Below are positions 45,933 to 55,102 of a stretch of DNA of 64,000 nt, in pieces. The stretch's first letter is position 1; each line of letters begins with the position of its first letter. The position numbers and the translations under genes were made by a program. The notes under the pieces were generated by a model. The model made no database searches. It was not told the DNA's origin and saw only the letters and a list, made by a program, of their open reading frames with translations. Source of the DNA: JAOUJD01 sp963726405 (lineage in GTDB: Bacteria > Pseudomonadota > Gammaproteobacteria > Burkholderiales > Burkholderiaceae_F); assembly GCA_963726405.1 (NCBI GenBank), contig CAVSCF010000001.1, positions 372,001 through 436,000 on the forward strand. The letters run 5' to 3'.

Positions 45933-45958
45933 CCAAATGCATATAATTCTCATTTGCA
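45933..45958. promoter_or_regulatory. Fur-box-like site with embedded -10 box
   Basis: The AT-rich, roughly palindromic stretch AAATGCATATAATTCTCATT stands out in GC-rich surroundings and resembles the Fur consensus (AATGATAATnATTATC type). It also contains TATAAT at 45942-45947. It lies between the divergent iron transporter genes, where Fur repression would be expected. Confidence 0.55.
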
Positions 45959-46060
45959 TCTTGAACCCATGTCCCGACAAGGGGAACCGCTGTCGACGCG
46001 TCGAAATCGCTGACCTCAAAGGCTTTCCCACGCGGCGCGAGTGGGGCCGGTGCATCGGAC

Positions 46061-47707
46061 GTGGGCCGTGCCGTGGCGCTGGCGCTTGTGTGCGCCGCCT
46101 TCGTCGCGCTTCCGGTGCTGGGTGTCTTCGGCAGTTTCTGGGACGTCGCCGCCGCGGCAGGCACGCTCCAGCACCTGCTGGCGACCGTCATCCCGAGCGC
46201 GTTGTTCGAGACGGCGGTGCTCGCCGCCGGCGTTGGCCTCGGCGTCACTGCGCTTGGTGCTTCGACCGCCTGGGTCGTGGCCACGGCGGAGTTTCCGGGT
46301 CGCCGATTCTTCGAGTGGGGACTGCTGCTGCCGCTGGCGATGCCGGCGTACATCGTCGCCTACGCCTACACCGATTACCTGCAATTTTCCGGGCCCGTGC
46401 AGTCGGCGCTGCGCGACGCGTTCGGATGGGGGCGTGACGACTACTGGTTCCCCGAGATCCGCTCGCTGCACGGGGCCGCCTTCGTGTTCACCGTGGTGCT
46501 GTATCCGTATGTCTATCTGCTGGCACGCACTGCCTTCCTGGCGCGCACCGCCGCGATGATCGATGCGGCACGCAGCCTCGGCCTCACTCCCTGGCAGACC
46601 TGGTGGCGCGTGAACCTCCCGCTCGCCCGCCCGGCCATTGCCGCGGGTGTGCTCCTCGCGCTGATGGAGACGATCGCGGACTATGGCGCTTCGGCGTATT
46701 TCGGCCTGCAGACGTTCACCACGTCGATCTATCGCGCGTGGTTCTCGCTCGGGGACCGTACCGCCGCCAGCCAGCTTGCGGCGGTGCTCCTGCTGCTCGT
46801 GCTGGTGCTGTTCTACATCGAGCATCGCGCGCGCGGCCGTGCGCGCTTCTTCACGCCAACGAGCAGCCAGCGTCCGGCGCAGCGAACGCCGCTGACGGGA
46901 ATCGGTCGTTTCGGCGCCCTCGGGCTGTGCGCCGCGACCGTGCTCCTCGGCTTCGCGTTGCCGCTCGTGCTGCTGGTGCGCCTGCTGCTGCCGGCCTGGT
47001 CGACGCTCGACTGGACCCGGTACAGCGGGTGGGTCATGAACACGCTTTTCATCGGCCTGGCGGCGGCGGTGATCGTGCTCGCGGCGGTGCTCGCGCTGGC
47101 GTATACGGCGCGTTCCGTGACGCAGGGCCGCGCAGCGTGGCTGGTGCGAGGGGCGGTGAAACTGATGAGCCTCGGATACGCGGTTCCTGGTGCGGTGATC
47201 GCGGTCGGCATCCTGATTCCGCTTGCCCTCTTCGACAACCGGCTGAACACCGTCCTGCACGCGGTGCTCGGTGTCGGGCCCGGATTGCTGCTCACGGGCA
47301 GCGTGTTCGCGCTGCTCTACGGCTATCTCGTCCGCTACTTCGCGGTGGGCTATCAGTCGGTGGAGGCGGGGCTGGCCCGCATCACGCCCACCATGGACCT
47401 GAGCGCGCGCAGCCTGGGCAGCAGCGCCTTCGACACGTTCGTGCGCGTGCATCTGCCGATACTCACTCCGTCCGTGCTTGCTGCCGCCCTGCTGGTGTTC
47501 GTCGACGTCATGAAGGAACTGCCGGCGACGCTGGTGCTGCGGCCGTTCAACTTCGACACGCTGGCTGTGATCGCCTACCAGATGGCCAGCGACGAGCGCC
47601 TTGGCGAAGCGGCGCTGCCCGCGCTGACCATCGTGGCCGCGGGCGTGCTGCCCGTGGCGCTGCTCTCGCGGGCCATCTCGAGGGCGGCCGGACCGGGCCA
47701 CGCGTAG
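46061..47707 (+). CDS. Iron(III) ABC transporter permease (FbpB-like)
   Basis: A 548-residue inner-membrane permease with two homologous halves and about 12 helices. The EAA loops that dock the ATPase are 'DAARSLGLTPWQTWWRVNLP' in the first half and 'DLSARSLGSSAFDTFVRVHL' in the second. The GTG at 46061 is the only reasonable in-frame start, leaving a leader of about 100 bases from the putative promoter; a 14-codon frame from ATG 45969 precedes it. It works with the divergent ATPase. Confidence 0.92.
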   Translation: MGRAVALALVCAAFVALPVLGVFGSFWDVAAAAGTLQHLLATVIPSALFETAVLAAGVGLGVTALGASTAWVVATAEFPGRRFFEWGLLLPLAMPAYIVAYAYTDYLQFSGPVQSALRDAFGWGRDDYWFPEIRSLHGAAFVFTVVLYPYVYLLARTAFLARTAAMIDAARSLGLTPWQTWWRVNLPLARPAIAAGVLLALMETIADYGASAYFGLQTFTTSIYRAWFSLGDRTAASQLAAVLLLLVLVLFYIEHRARGRARFFTPTSSQRPAQRTPLTGIGRFGALGLCAATVLLGFALPLVLLVRLLLPAWSTLDWTRYSGWVMNTLFIGLAAAVIVLAAVLALAYTARSVTQGRAAWLVRGAVKLMSLGYAVPGAVIAVGILIPLALFDNRLNTVLHAVLGVGPGLLLTGSVFALLYGYLVRYFAVGYQSVEAGLARITPTMDLSARSLGSSAFDTFVRVHLPILTPSVLAAALLVFVDVMKELPATLVLRPFNFDTLAVIAYQMASDERLGEAALPALTIVAAGVLPVALLSRAISRAAGPGHA

Positions 47708-47754
47708 ACTTCCGGCTCTTCCGCACGCGCTTCAACGACAGGAGACGCTCTCCC

Positions 47755-48450
47755 ATGGGTTATGTGTTCGCGGCCCCACCGCAGGCAGTGGTGCCGATCG
47801 ACGGTTCAAGCGATCTGCTGCCGGTGCATCGCATCTACTGCGTCGGCCGCAACTACGTCGATCACCAGAAGGAGATGGGATTTTCGGGACGCGAAGCGCC
47901 GTTCTTCTTCATGAAGCCGGCCGATGCCGCGCTGCCGGTGCCATTCGGGAGCGTCGGCCAGATGCCCTATCCGGGCGAGACGAACAACCTGCATCACGAG
48001 ATCGAACTCGTGGTGGCGATCGGCAAGGCGGGGCGGGACATCGCGGCGGCGGACGCCGCGAGCCACATCTACGGATACGCGGTGGGCCTCGACATGACGC
48101 GACGCGACCTGCAGTTCGCGCTGCGCGACAAGGGCCGTCCGTGGGATGTCGCGAAGGGTTTCGACGCTTCGGCGCCGATCAGCCCGGTGAAGCCGATCGG
48201 CGTCACCGGGGAAATCACGACGGCGCAGATCTGGCTTGCGGTCAACGGCCAGCGTCGCCAGGCAAGCGACGTGTCGAAGCTGATCTGGAACATCAACGAG
48301 ACCATCGAGCACCTCTCGAAGTTCTACGTGCTGAAGCCGGGCGACCTGATCTTCACCGGAACGCCGGAGGGCGTCGGCCCGGTCGTGAAGGGCGACGAAC
48401 TCGAAGGCGGGGTCGCCGGACTGGGGACCTTGAAAGTCCGCATCGTCTGA
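47755..48450 (+). CDS. Fumarylacetoacetate hydrolase family protein
   Basis: A 231-residue enzyme of the FAH superfamily, which hydrolyses C-C bonds of beta-diketo acids or decarboxylates oxaloacetate. Metal-binding carboxylates fit 'HHEIELVVAIGKAG', and 'YCVGRNYVDHQKEMG' and 'LIFTGTPEGVGPV' are family marks. The size suits fumarylpyruvate hydrolase (gentisate pathway) rather than the 420-residue tyrosine-pathway enzyme. It has an AGGAGA ribosome site and starts a five-gene operon ending in a zeta-class GST isomerase, supporting a role in maleyl/fumaryl-pyruvate-like breakdown. Confidence 0.92.
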   Translation: MGYVFAAPPQAVVPIDGSSDLLPVHRIYCVGRNYVDHQKEMGFSGREAPFFFMKPADAALPVPFGSVGQMPYPGETNNLHHEIELVVAIGKAGRDIAAADAASHIYGYAVGLDMTRRDLQFALRDKGRPWDVAKGFDASAPISPVKPIGVTGEITTAQIWLAVNGQRRQASDVSKLIWNINETIEHLSKFYVLKPGDLIFTGTPEGVGPVVKGDELEGGVAGLGTLKVRIV

Positions 48451-48458
48451 TCTTCGCC

Positions 48459-49535
48459 ATGCCCGATTCTTTCGTCGCCCGCGCGCTCGCGGTCCTCGCG
48501 CTGCTCCTCGGCTCCAGCGCCTTTGCGCAGGCGCCGGTAGTGCTGAAAGTCCACCACTTCCTGCCCCCGGGCTCGACGACGCACGCGAAGCTTCTCGTGC
48601 CGTGGTGCGAGCGGATTGAGAAGGAGTCGGCCGGGCGCCTGAAGTGCCAGCTTTACCCGTCGATGCAGCTCGGCGGCACGCCGCCGCAGTTGTACGACCA
48701 GGCGCGCGATGGCATCGCGGACATCGTCTGGACACTGCCCGGTTACACCGCGGGCCGCTTCCCCAGGATGGAAGTGTTCGAGCTTCCGTTCATGATCAGC
48801 GATGCCGAGGCGGCCTCGAAGGCTGCCTGGGAGTTCTACGAAAGGCACGCGCGCGACGAGTTTCGCGAGGTCCATGCACTCGCCGTGCACGTCCACGATG
48901 CCGGGTACCTGCACACGCGCGACAAGCAGATTCGCTCGCTCGCCGACTTCCGGGGACTGAAGCTGCGTGCGCCGACGCGCCAGACCAACCGCCTGCTCGC
49001 CGCCCTCGGTGCCTCGCCGGTTTCCATGCCGGTCACGGGGCTGGCCGACGCGATGTCGAAAGGCGTGATCGACGGCGCCGTCATTCCCTGGGAAGTGGTG
49101 CCGGCCGTGAAGGTGCACGAGATCGCTCGGTTCCACACCGAGACCGACCCGAACATGCCGGCGATGTACACGGCCGTGTTCCTGCTCGCGATGAATCGCG
49201 GCACGTACGACCGGCTGTCGCCGGAGTTGCGCGCCGTCATCGATCGCAACTCCGGGCTGGCTCTGTCGGGGCGGGCAGGGCGCCTGTGGGACGAACAGAA
49301 GGCGCCGGCCCGCAAGCTGGCGGTGGACCGGGGCAACACCGTGTACGTCGTGCCCGCGGCCGAACTCGCCCTTTGGCAGAAGGCCGCGCAGCCGGTGCTG
49401 ACCGACTGGGTCGGCGATATGGCGAAGCGCGGTGTCGACGGCGATGCGCTCGTCGCCGATGCACGCGCGCTGATCGCACGCCACGCCAAGAGCGGCTCGT
49501 CCGCCCCGGCGGCGGGCGGGACTGCCCGCAAGTAA
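48459..49535 (+). CDS. TRAP transporter substrate-binding protein (DctP family)
   Basis: A 358-residue receptor with a Sec signal peptide (about 23 residues, ending SSAFAQ). Family segments are 'GRLKCQLYPSMQLGGTPPQL', 'DIVWTLPGYTAGRFPRMEVF' and 'LRAPTRQTNRLLAALGASPV' containing the carboxylate-binding Arg. It starts 9 bases after the FAH-type gene and 9 bases before DctQ. The ligand may be an aromatic-ring-cleavage product or related acid, judged from the flanking enzymes only. Confidence 0.94.
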   Translation: MPDSFVARALAVLALLLGSSAFAQAPVVLKVHHFLPPGSTTHAKLLVPWCERIEKESAGRLKCQLYPSMQLGGTPPQLYDQARDGIADIVWTLPGYTAGRFPRMEVFELPFMISDAEAASKAAWEFYERHARDEFREVHALAVHVHDAGYLHTRDKQIRSLADFRGLKLRAPTRQTNRLLAALGASPVSMPVTGLADAMSKGVIDGAVIPWEVVPAVKVHEIARFHTETDPNMPAMYTAVFLLAMNRGTYDRLSPELRAVIDRNSGLALSGRAGRLWDEQKAPARKLAVDRGNTVYVVPAAELALWQKAAQPVLTDWVGDMAKRGVDGDALVADARALIARHAKSGSSAPAAGGTARK

Positions 49536-49544
49536 GCGGACTCG

Positions 49545-50024
49545 ATGCGCCGCCTGCTTGACGCGCTCGCAACCGCGCTGGCGCTGCTCGGCGGCGCGCT
49601 TCTGCTGGGCGTTGCGCTGTTGACCGTGGTGTCGGTCGTCGGGCGATGGCTGGCCAATCAGCCGGTAACAGGTGACATCGAACTGGTGCAGGTCGCGACC
49701 GCGGCTGCCATCGCGCTCTTCCTGCCGTATTGCCAATCGCACGGCAGCCACCTCATCGTCGATTTCTTCACGGCGCGCTCGTCGGGCCCGGTGCAGCGCC
49801 GGCTCGACGCCGTTGGCTCGGTGCTGGCCGGTGGCCTGTTCTTTCTCCTCGCGTGGCGGGCGGGAATCGCAGTGGCCGAGATGCGGCGCGCGGCGGAGAC
49901 GACCATGGTGCTCGGCGTCCCGTTGTGGATCCCCTATGCGGCGATGGTTCCCGGCCTCGCGCTTGCGGGAGTCCTGGGTCTGGAGCAACCGTTCCGACGC
50001 TCCTCCTCGCGGAGCACGGCGTGA
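49545..50024 (+). CDS. TRAP transporter small permease (DctQ type)
   Basis: 159 residues with four helices and the family stretch 'RWLANQPVTGDIELVQVATA' between helices 1 and 2. It overlaps the large permease gene by 4 bases (GTGA), so the two are translated together. Confidence 0.93.
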   Translation: MRRLLDALATALALLGGALLLGVALLTVVSVVGRWLANQPVTGDIELVQVATAAAIALFLPYCQSHGSHLIVDFFTARSSGPVQRRLDAVGSVLAGGLFFLLAWRAGIAVAEMRRAAETTMVLGVPLWIPYAAMVPGLALAGVLGLEQPFRRSSSRSTA

Positions 50025-51340
50025 ACAGCGCAACCGCGGGCCTGATGTTCGTCGCCATGTTGCTGCTCATGGCGGTGCGAGTACCGATCTGGGCCGCGAT
50101 GTTCCTTCCCGGAGCGGCCGCGTATGTCTGGCTCTCCGGCCTCGGTCCATTGCTGGCGTTCCTGAAAGGCCTGGCGTTCGCCCGCTTCTCCATCTACGAC
50201 CTCTCGGTGGTTCCGCTGTTCCTGCTCATGGGACATCTTGCGACACAGAGCGGGTTGTCGGCCGGGCTGTTCCGCGCCGCGGCCGCGTTCGTCGGTCATT
50301 GGCGCGGCGGCCTGGCCCAGGCGAGCGTGCTCGCCAGCGCGGCGTTCGGTTCGGTGTGCGGCTCCTCGGTCGCGACGGCCGCGACGATCGCGCAGGTCGC
50401 CTTGCCGGAGATGCGCCGGTATCGCTATGACGGTGGCTTCGCAACGGCGGCGCTCGCGGCCGGCGGCACGCTGGGCATCCTGATCCCGCCGTCCGTGGTG
50501 CTGGTGCTCTATTCCATTCTCACCGAGCAGAACATCGCGAAGCTCTTCGCCGCGGCGCTGATCCCCGGGATCCTCGCCGCGGCGCTCTACTGCACGGCCA
50601 TCGCCCTCTTCATGCGCGCGCGGCCGCACCTGGGTCCGTCCGAAGCGCGGGTGCCGCTGCGACAGCGCCTCGCGATGCTGACCGGCGTGTTGCCGGTGAC
50701 GACGATCTTCCTGATCGTGCTGGGTGGCATCTATGGCGGCGTGTTCACGGCGACCGAGGCGGCCGCGATCGGCGTCCTGCTGACGGCCGTCGCCGGCTTT
50801 GCGGCCCGACAGCTCACGGCAAAACGGGTGCGACAGGCGCTGCTTCTCACGGCCCAGACGACGGGCGCGATCTTCATGATCTTCATCGGTGCCGACATGC
50901 TCAACGCCGCGCTCGCATTGACGCAGATGCCGGCGCTGGTCGCGGACCTGATCGCGCACGTCGACCTTCCGCCGGTGCTCGTCCTCACGGCGGTACTGTT
51001 CTTCTACATCGTCCTCGCCGGCGTCATGGACGAAATGTCGATGCTGCTGCTGACCTTGCCGGTCGTGTTCCCTGCGGTGATGCAGTTGCCGCTCTTCGGC
51101 CTGGGCCTCGAAGACAAGGCGTTGTGGTTCGGTGTGCTCCTGCTCACCGTGGTGAACATCGGGCTGATCGCGCCTCCGGTGGGCCTGAACGTCTACGTCG
51201 TCGGGATGCAGGCGCGCGATGTGCCCATCGCGCAAACCTACCGTTACGTGTTCGTGTTCCTCGCCGCCGACGCGCTGCGCCTCGCGCTGCTCGTCGCGCT
51301 TCCCGCACTCTCTCTCTGGCTCGTCCAGTTCGTCCGCTGA
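50021..51340 (+). CDS. TRAP transporter large permease (DctM type)
   Basis: A 439-residue DctM protein of usual length. Marks are 'IYDLSVVPLFLLMGHLATQS', 'AAFGSVCGSSVATAATIAQV', 'LGILIPPSVVLVLYSILTEQ' and 'GVFTATEAAAIGVLLTAV'. The GTG start at 50021 is fixed by overlap with the DctQ stop and by the family N-terminus. It completes the third TRAP transporter in the window. Confidence 0.95.
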   Translation: MNSATAGLMFVAMLLLMAVRVPIWAAMFLPGAAAYVWLSGLGPLLAFLKGLAFARFSIYDLSVVPLFLLMGHLATQSGLSAGLFRAAAAFVGHWRGGLAQASVLASAAFGSVCGSSVATAATIAQVALPEMRRYRYDGGFATAALAAGGTLGILIPPSVVLVLYSILTEQNIAKLFAAALIPGILAAALYCTAIALFMRARPHLGPSEARVPLRQRLAMLTGVLPVTTIFLIVLGGIYGGVFTATEAAAIGVLLTAVAGFAARQLTAKRVRQALLLTAQTTGAIFMIFIGADMLNAALALTQMPALVADLIAHVDLPPVLVLTAVLFFYIVLAGVMDEMSMLLLTLPVVFPAVMQLPLFGLGLEDKALWFGVLLLTVVNIGLIAPPVGLNVYVVGMQARDVPIAQTYRYVFVFLAADALRLALLVALPALSLWLVQFVR

Positions 51341-51341
51341 C

Positions 51342-51986
51342 ATGAAGCTCTACAACTACTTCCGCAGTTCGGCGTCGTTCCGGGTCCGGATCGCGCTGAA
51401 CCTCAAGGGCCTGCCCTACGAGTATTCCGTCGTGCACCTGACGCGGGACGGCGGCCAGCAGTTCGCCCCGGCGTTCCTTGCCGTCAATCCCGACGCCCTG
51501 ATCCCGGTGCTCGAGGACGACGGGGAGAGGGTGACGCAGTCGCTGGCGATCATCGAGTACCTCGAGGAGACGCATCCGCAGCCGCCGCTGCTGCCCGCCG
51601 GCGCGGTCGACCGCGCGTACGTTCGCTCGATCGCGCTGGCGATCGCGTGCGAGATTCATCCGCTGAACAACCTGCGCGTCCTGAGGTACCTCGTGCGCGA
51701 CCTGAAGGTGAGCGACGATCAGAAGAACGCGTGGTACCGGCACTGGGTGGAACAGGGGCTGGCCGCCATCGAGGCACGGCTGGTTGCGGAGAAGAAGTTC
51801 GGCAGGTTCGCGCTCGGCGACGCGGTCACCCTGGCCGACGTCGTTATCGTTCCGCAGATCTTCAACGCAAGGCGCTTCGACTGCCGTCTCGACCATGTGC
51901 CGACGGTGATGGGCATCTTCGATCGCTGCATGGAACTGCCGGCCTTCATCGAAGCGCAACCGGCGCGCCAGCCCGACGCCGAGTGA
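51342..51986 (+). CDS. maiA: Maleylacetoacetate/maleylpyruvate isomerase (zeta-class GST)
   Basis: A 214-residue glutathione-dependent cis-trans isomerase. The zeta-class active-site motif SSxSxRVRIAL is present as 'SSASFRVRIALNLKGLPY' at residues 9-26, and 'QSLAIIEYLEETHP' marks the glutathione-binding edge. It begins one base after the TRAP permease stop. Together with the FAH-type hydrolase it covers isomerisation and hydrolysis of a ring-cleavage product; the ring-cleaving dioxygenase is absent from the window, so homogentisate and gentisate routes cannot be told apart. Confidence 0.92.
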   Translation: MKLYNYFRSSASFRVRIALNLKGLPYEYSVVHLTRDGGQQFAPAFLAVNPDALIPVLEDDGERVTQSLAIIEYLEETHPQPPLLPAGAVDRAYVRSIALAIACEIHPLNNLRVLRYLVRDLKVSDDQKNAWYRHWVEQGLAAIEARLVAEKKFGRFALGDAVTLADVVIVPQIFNARRFDCRLDHVPTVMGIFDRCMELPAFIEAQPARQPDAE

Positions 51987-51988
51987 GT

Positions 51989-53017
51989 TCAGGGCGGGGC
52001 GACTTCGCGCCGGAGCGCTTCGGCGAGTTCGACCACGGCCGTCGCGTAGAAATAGCTGCGGTTGTAGTGGAGGACGGCACTGAAATTCGAGGTGCCCACC
52101 CGGTAGAGGCGGCCGGTATCGCCATTCGCGTCGACGTAAGGAAGGTCGATCACGATCACCGGAGTGTCGAGGGCGAGCGGCACATCGCCCGTGACGCCGG
52201 CGGTCAAGGCGTCTGACCACGTGGGGCCGACGTTGATGCCGCGGCCCAGCGCATCGACGATCTGCTCGTCGGCCTCCGCCTCGAACAGGATGGCCTGCTC
52301 CCGTTGCCAGCCGTGCTCGACGAGGAAGTTCGCGACGGATCCGATCGCATCCGCGGCGCTGGCCGTGAGGTCGATGCGGCCGTCACCGTCGAAGTCGACG
52401 GCGAATCGCCGGATCGACCCGGGCATGAACTGCGGAAGGCCGATGGCGCCCGCGAAAGATCCCTTGAATGCCAGCGGGTCCATGCGCTGCTCGCGCGCAA
52501 GCAGCAGCAGTTCGACGAGTTCGTTGCGGTAGTAATCGGCGCGGCGCAGGTAGTCGAACGTGAGCGTCGCGAGCGCGTCGATGGTCCGGAAGTTGCCGGT
52601 GATGCGGCCAAAGAAAGTCTCGACGCCGATGATGGCGACCACGATCTCCGGCGGCACGCCGTAGCGCGACTGCGCGCGCTCCAGCGCGGCGCTGTTCGAT
52701 CGCCAGAAGGCCGCGCCGGCCTGGATGCGCCTGTCGTCGAGGTAGCGGGCCCGATAGTCGAGCCAGTTGCGTTGCCCGAACGGTATCGGCGGCTGCATCA
52801 GCCGCTCGACCGTTTCGGAGTAGCGGGCCGCGCCCAGCCAGCGCTCGACACGGGCCCGGTCGAAGCCGTGCTGCTGGACCACTTCGTCGATGAACCGCTG
52901 CACGTCGTCGCGGGAGGTGTAGGACGGGCGCGCAGCGCTGCGCGCGGCGACGGGCGCGACCATGCCGGCGAGCAGCGTGGCGACGAGCGCACGCCGCGTC
53001 GTGTTCGTGGAATTCAT
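51989..53017 (-). CDS. mltB: Membrane-bound lytic murein transglycosylase B family protein
   Basis: A 342-residue periplasmic enzyme that cleaves peptidoglycan glycan strands to 1,6-anhydro products. An N-terminal signal segment (about 25 residues, no lipobox) is followed by the family-3 fold with catalytic Glu133 in 'IIGVETFFGRITGN' and 'GLPQFMPGSIRRFAVDFDGD'. The start overlaps the stop of the TgpA-type gene in ATGA. Lacking the lipobox Cys, it may be a soluble (SltB-like) form. Confidence 0.92.
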   Translation of the reverse strand: MNSTNTTRRALVATLLAGMVAPVAARSAARPSYTSRDDVQRFIDEVVQQHGFDRARVERWLGAARYSETVERLMQPPIPFGQRNWLDYRARYLDDRRIQAGAAFWRSNSAALERAQSRYGVPPEIVVAIIGVETFFGRITGNFRTIDALATLTFDYLRRADYYRNELVELLLLAREQRMDPLAFKGSFAGAIGLPQFMPGSIRRFAVDFDGDGRIDLTASAADAIGSVANFLVEHGWQREQAILFEAEADEQIVDALGRGINVGPTWSDALTAGVTGDVPLALDTPVIVIDLPYVDANGDTGRLYRVGTSNFSAVLHYNRSYFYATAVVELAEALRREVAPP

Positions 53018-55101
53018 TCCGGATTCGGGACTGGTTTGAAAGTGCGCACCGCGCGTCGCAGGGCCCGGATGTCGGCAACCGCGATGGCCTCGGCGTTGCG
53101 CGAATATCGCATGCTTTCGTAGCGGGCGAGCAGCTTGCGCGCCTGCCGTGCATCCTTCTCCGGAAGCGCACGGCGGCTGCGCGCGTACAACTCGCGCGGA
53201 CCGCAGTGCTCCTCGGTGCGCACGCCGGCGCGCTCGAGCTTGTCGCGCAACAGCCGGTACGTGTCGCCCAGCGGATCCCGGACCGTTCGCGGTCGCATCG
53301 AGGCCAGCGCCATGCCGGCGAGGAGGACGCCCACGATGACGGCAAGCACCCCGGCCACGCTTTCCCAGCGCGGCGCGAGTCCGAGCATGCCCACCAGCGC
53401 CCGCTGCCGGTCCAGCGAGTAGGACAGGATCCACTGGTTCCAGCTGTTCTGGACGGCTTCCAGGTTGAAGCGCCAGACGCGCAGCCAGTCACTGCTTGCG
53501 AAGGTCGCATCGCGGTCGAACTCCGCCTTGCGTGCTTCCTCCAGCGCGCGGTCGATGCGTACGGGCGCCACCGCAGCGGTCGGATCGACGCGCACCCAGC
53601 CGCGTCCCCTGAGCCAAACCTCGGACCACGCATGCGCGTCGGACTGCCGTACGGTGACGAAGCCGTCGATGGGGTTCAACTCGCCGCCCTGGTACCCCGT
53701 GACCACGCGCGCCGGGATGCCCAGGGATCGCATCAGCACCACGAAGGCCGACGAGTAGTGTTCGCAGAAGCCGCGCTTGGTGTCGAACAGGAACTCGTCG
53801 ACGGAATTGCGGCCGAGGCGCGGCGGCGTCAGCGTGTACTCGAAGCCGTCGCGGCGGAGATGATCGAGGGCCGCGCGTACCAGCCGGAGATCGCGGTCAT
53901 CGCCGGTGGCTGTGACGCGCTTCTGCAACGCCACCGCGAACTCCTGCGTGCGCGGGTTGTAGCCGGACGGCAGGACCAGCCAGTCCTGCAGTTCGACCGG
54001 GTCGGCATTGCGGCCGACGCGGAACCCCATGTAGGAGCGCATCGAATAGCGCACCCGTTCGCGCACCAGGTCGCCGGCCAGCAGTTCCATCTCGGACGTC
54101 AGCCGCGAGTTGAACTCCGTCGTCTGGGGCAACCCGGCCGGCGCTTCGAGCGCGAACAGCCAGTCGCGCTGGTGAGGCTCGAGCGTGACGGTGTACTCGA
54201 CGATCGAATTGCGCTCGCCCTCGATCGCGAGCGCAGCGGGTTCCGCGGACCGGCGTGTCAGGGGCGTCCACGTGCGTCCGTTGAAATTTCCGAAGACGGG
54301 GCCGCGCCAGTAAAGCTGCTCGGTGCCGGGCGATTCGGCCTCGAACTTCGCGCGGAATGCGATCTGGCGCGATTCGATCAGCTTGCCGATGGAACCCGGC
54401 GTCATGGAGCTGGACAGCCCCGTGCTCCCGCTTCCGCCGTCGTCCGGCGTCCCCCACAGCGGTCCGGAGATGCGCGGGAAGAGCAGGAAGAGGACCATGG
54501 TCAGGGGTGCCGCCTTCAGCATCGACCACCCGACCATTTTCATCTTTCGTGCCGCCGGCAGGTCGGCCTCGTCGAGGTTGACGCTGACCAGCACGAAGAA
54601 CAGGGCCGCGACGGCCATCAGGGTCGTCAGCGCGACGCCGAGGCCCTGGCTGTACATGAACTGCGTGAGCAGGATGAAGAAGCAGAGGAAGATCACCACG
54701 AAGATGTCGCGCCGCGCGCGCATCTCCAGCAGCTTCAGCGCCATCAGCAGCAGCAGGAAGGTCACACCCGCCTGCTGGCCAACGAGGGTGCCGTGCTGCA
54801 GGTACACACCGAACCCCGCGCCGAGCAGCAGCGGGACCAGCAGGTAGCGCCCGGGAAGCGGCTGCTGCGCGACGGTCAGGAAGGCGCGCCAGAAGAGCAT
54901 CAACAGCAGCAGTGACGTTGCCCACCACGGCAGGTGCTCGAGGTGAGGCAACGCGACGAAGGCCACCGCGATGAGCAGTACCAGGATGTCCCGGCGTTCA
55001 CGCGCGGCGCTGGACATCTGCGGTCCGAACAGCCGGCGAACGCGCCCGGCGGCTTCGGAAACGCGCCGGCGTACGGCGGGATCGGGTGCGGTCGCCGCCA
55101 T
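53014..55101 (-). CDS. TgpA-type transglutaminase-like membrane protein (DUF3488)
   Basis: A 695-residue protein with five or six helices in the first 210 residues, a periplasmic transglutaminase-core domain and one more helix near residue 575 before a DUF4129-like tail. The catalytic triad is Cys446 in 'KRGFCEHYSSAF', His490 in 'SDAHAWSEVW' and Asp506 in 'WVRVDPT'. P. aeruginosa TgpA is an essential member. It is coupled to mltB downstream and lies one base after DUF58, in the usual MoxR-DUF58-TgpA order. Confidence 0.94.
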   Translation of the reverse strand: MAATAPDPAVRRRVSEAAGRVRRLFGPQMSSAARERRDILVLLIAVAFVALPHLEHLPWWATSLLLLMLFWRAFLTVAQQPLPGRYLLVPLLLGAGFGVYLQHGTLVGQQAGVTFLLLLMALKLLEMRARRDIFVVIFLCFFILLTQFMYSQGLGVALTTLMAVAALFFVLVSVNLDEADLPAARKMKMVGWSMLKAAPLTMVLFLLFPRISGPLWGTPDDGGSGSTGLSSSMTPGSIGKLIESRQIAFRAKFEAESPGTEQLYWRGPVFGNFNGRTWTPLTRRSAEPAALAIEGERNSIVEYTVTLEPHQRDWLFALEAPAGLPQTTEFNSRLTSEMELLAGDLVRERVRYSMRSYMGFRVGRNADPVELQDWLVLPSGYNPRTQEFAVALQKRVTATGDDRDLRLVRAALDHLRRDGFEYTLTPPRLGRNSVDEFLFDTKRGFCEHYSSAFVVLMRSLGIPARVVTGYQGGELNPIDGFVTVRQSDAHAWSEVWLRGRGWVRVDPTAAVAPVRIDRALEEARKAEFDRDATFASSDWLRVWRFNLEAVQNSWNQWILSYSLDRQRALVGMLGLAPRWESVAGVLAVIVGVLLAGMALASMRPRTVRDPLGDTYRLLRDKLERAGVRTEEHCGPRELYARSRRALPEKDARQARKLLARYESMRYSRNAEAIAVADIRALRRAVRTFKPVPNPE

Positions 55102-55102
55102 G

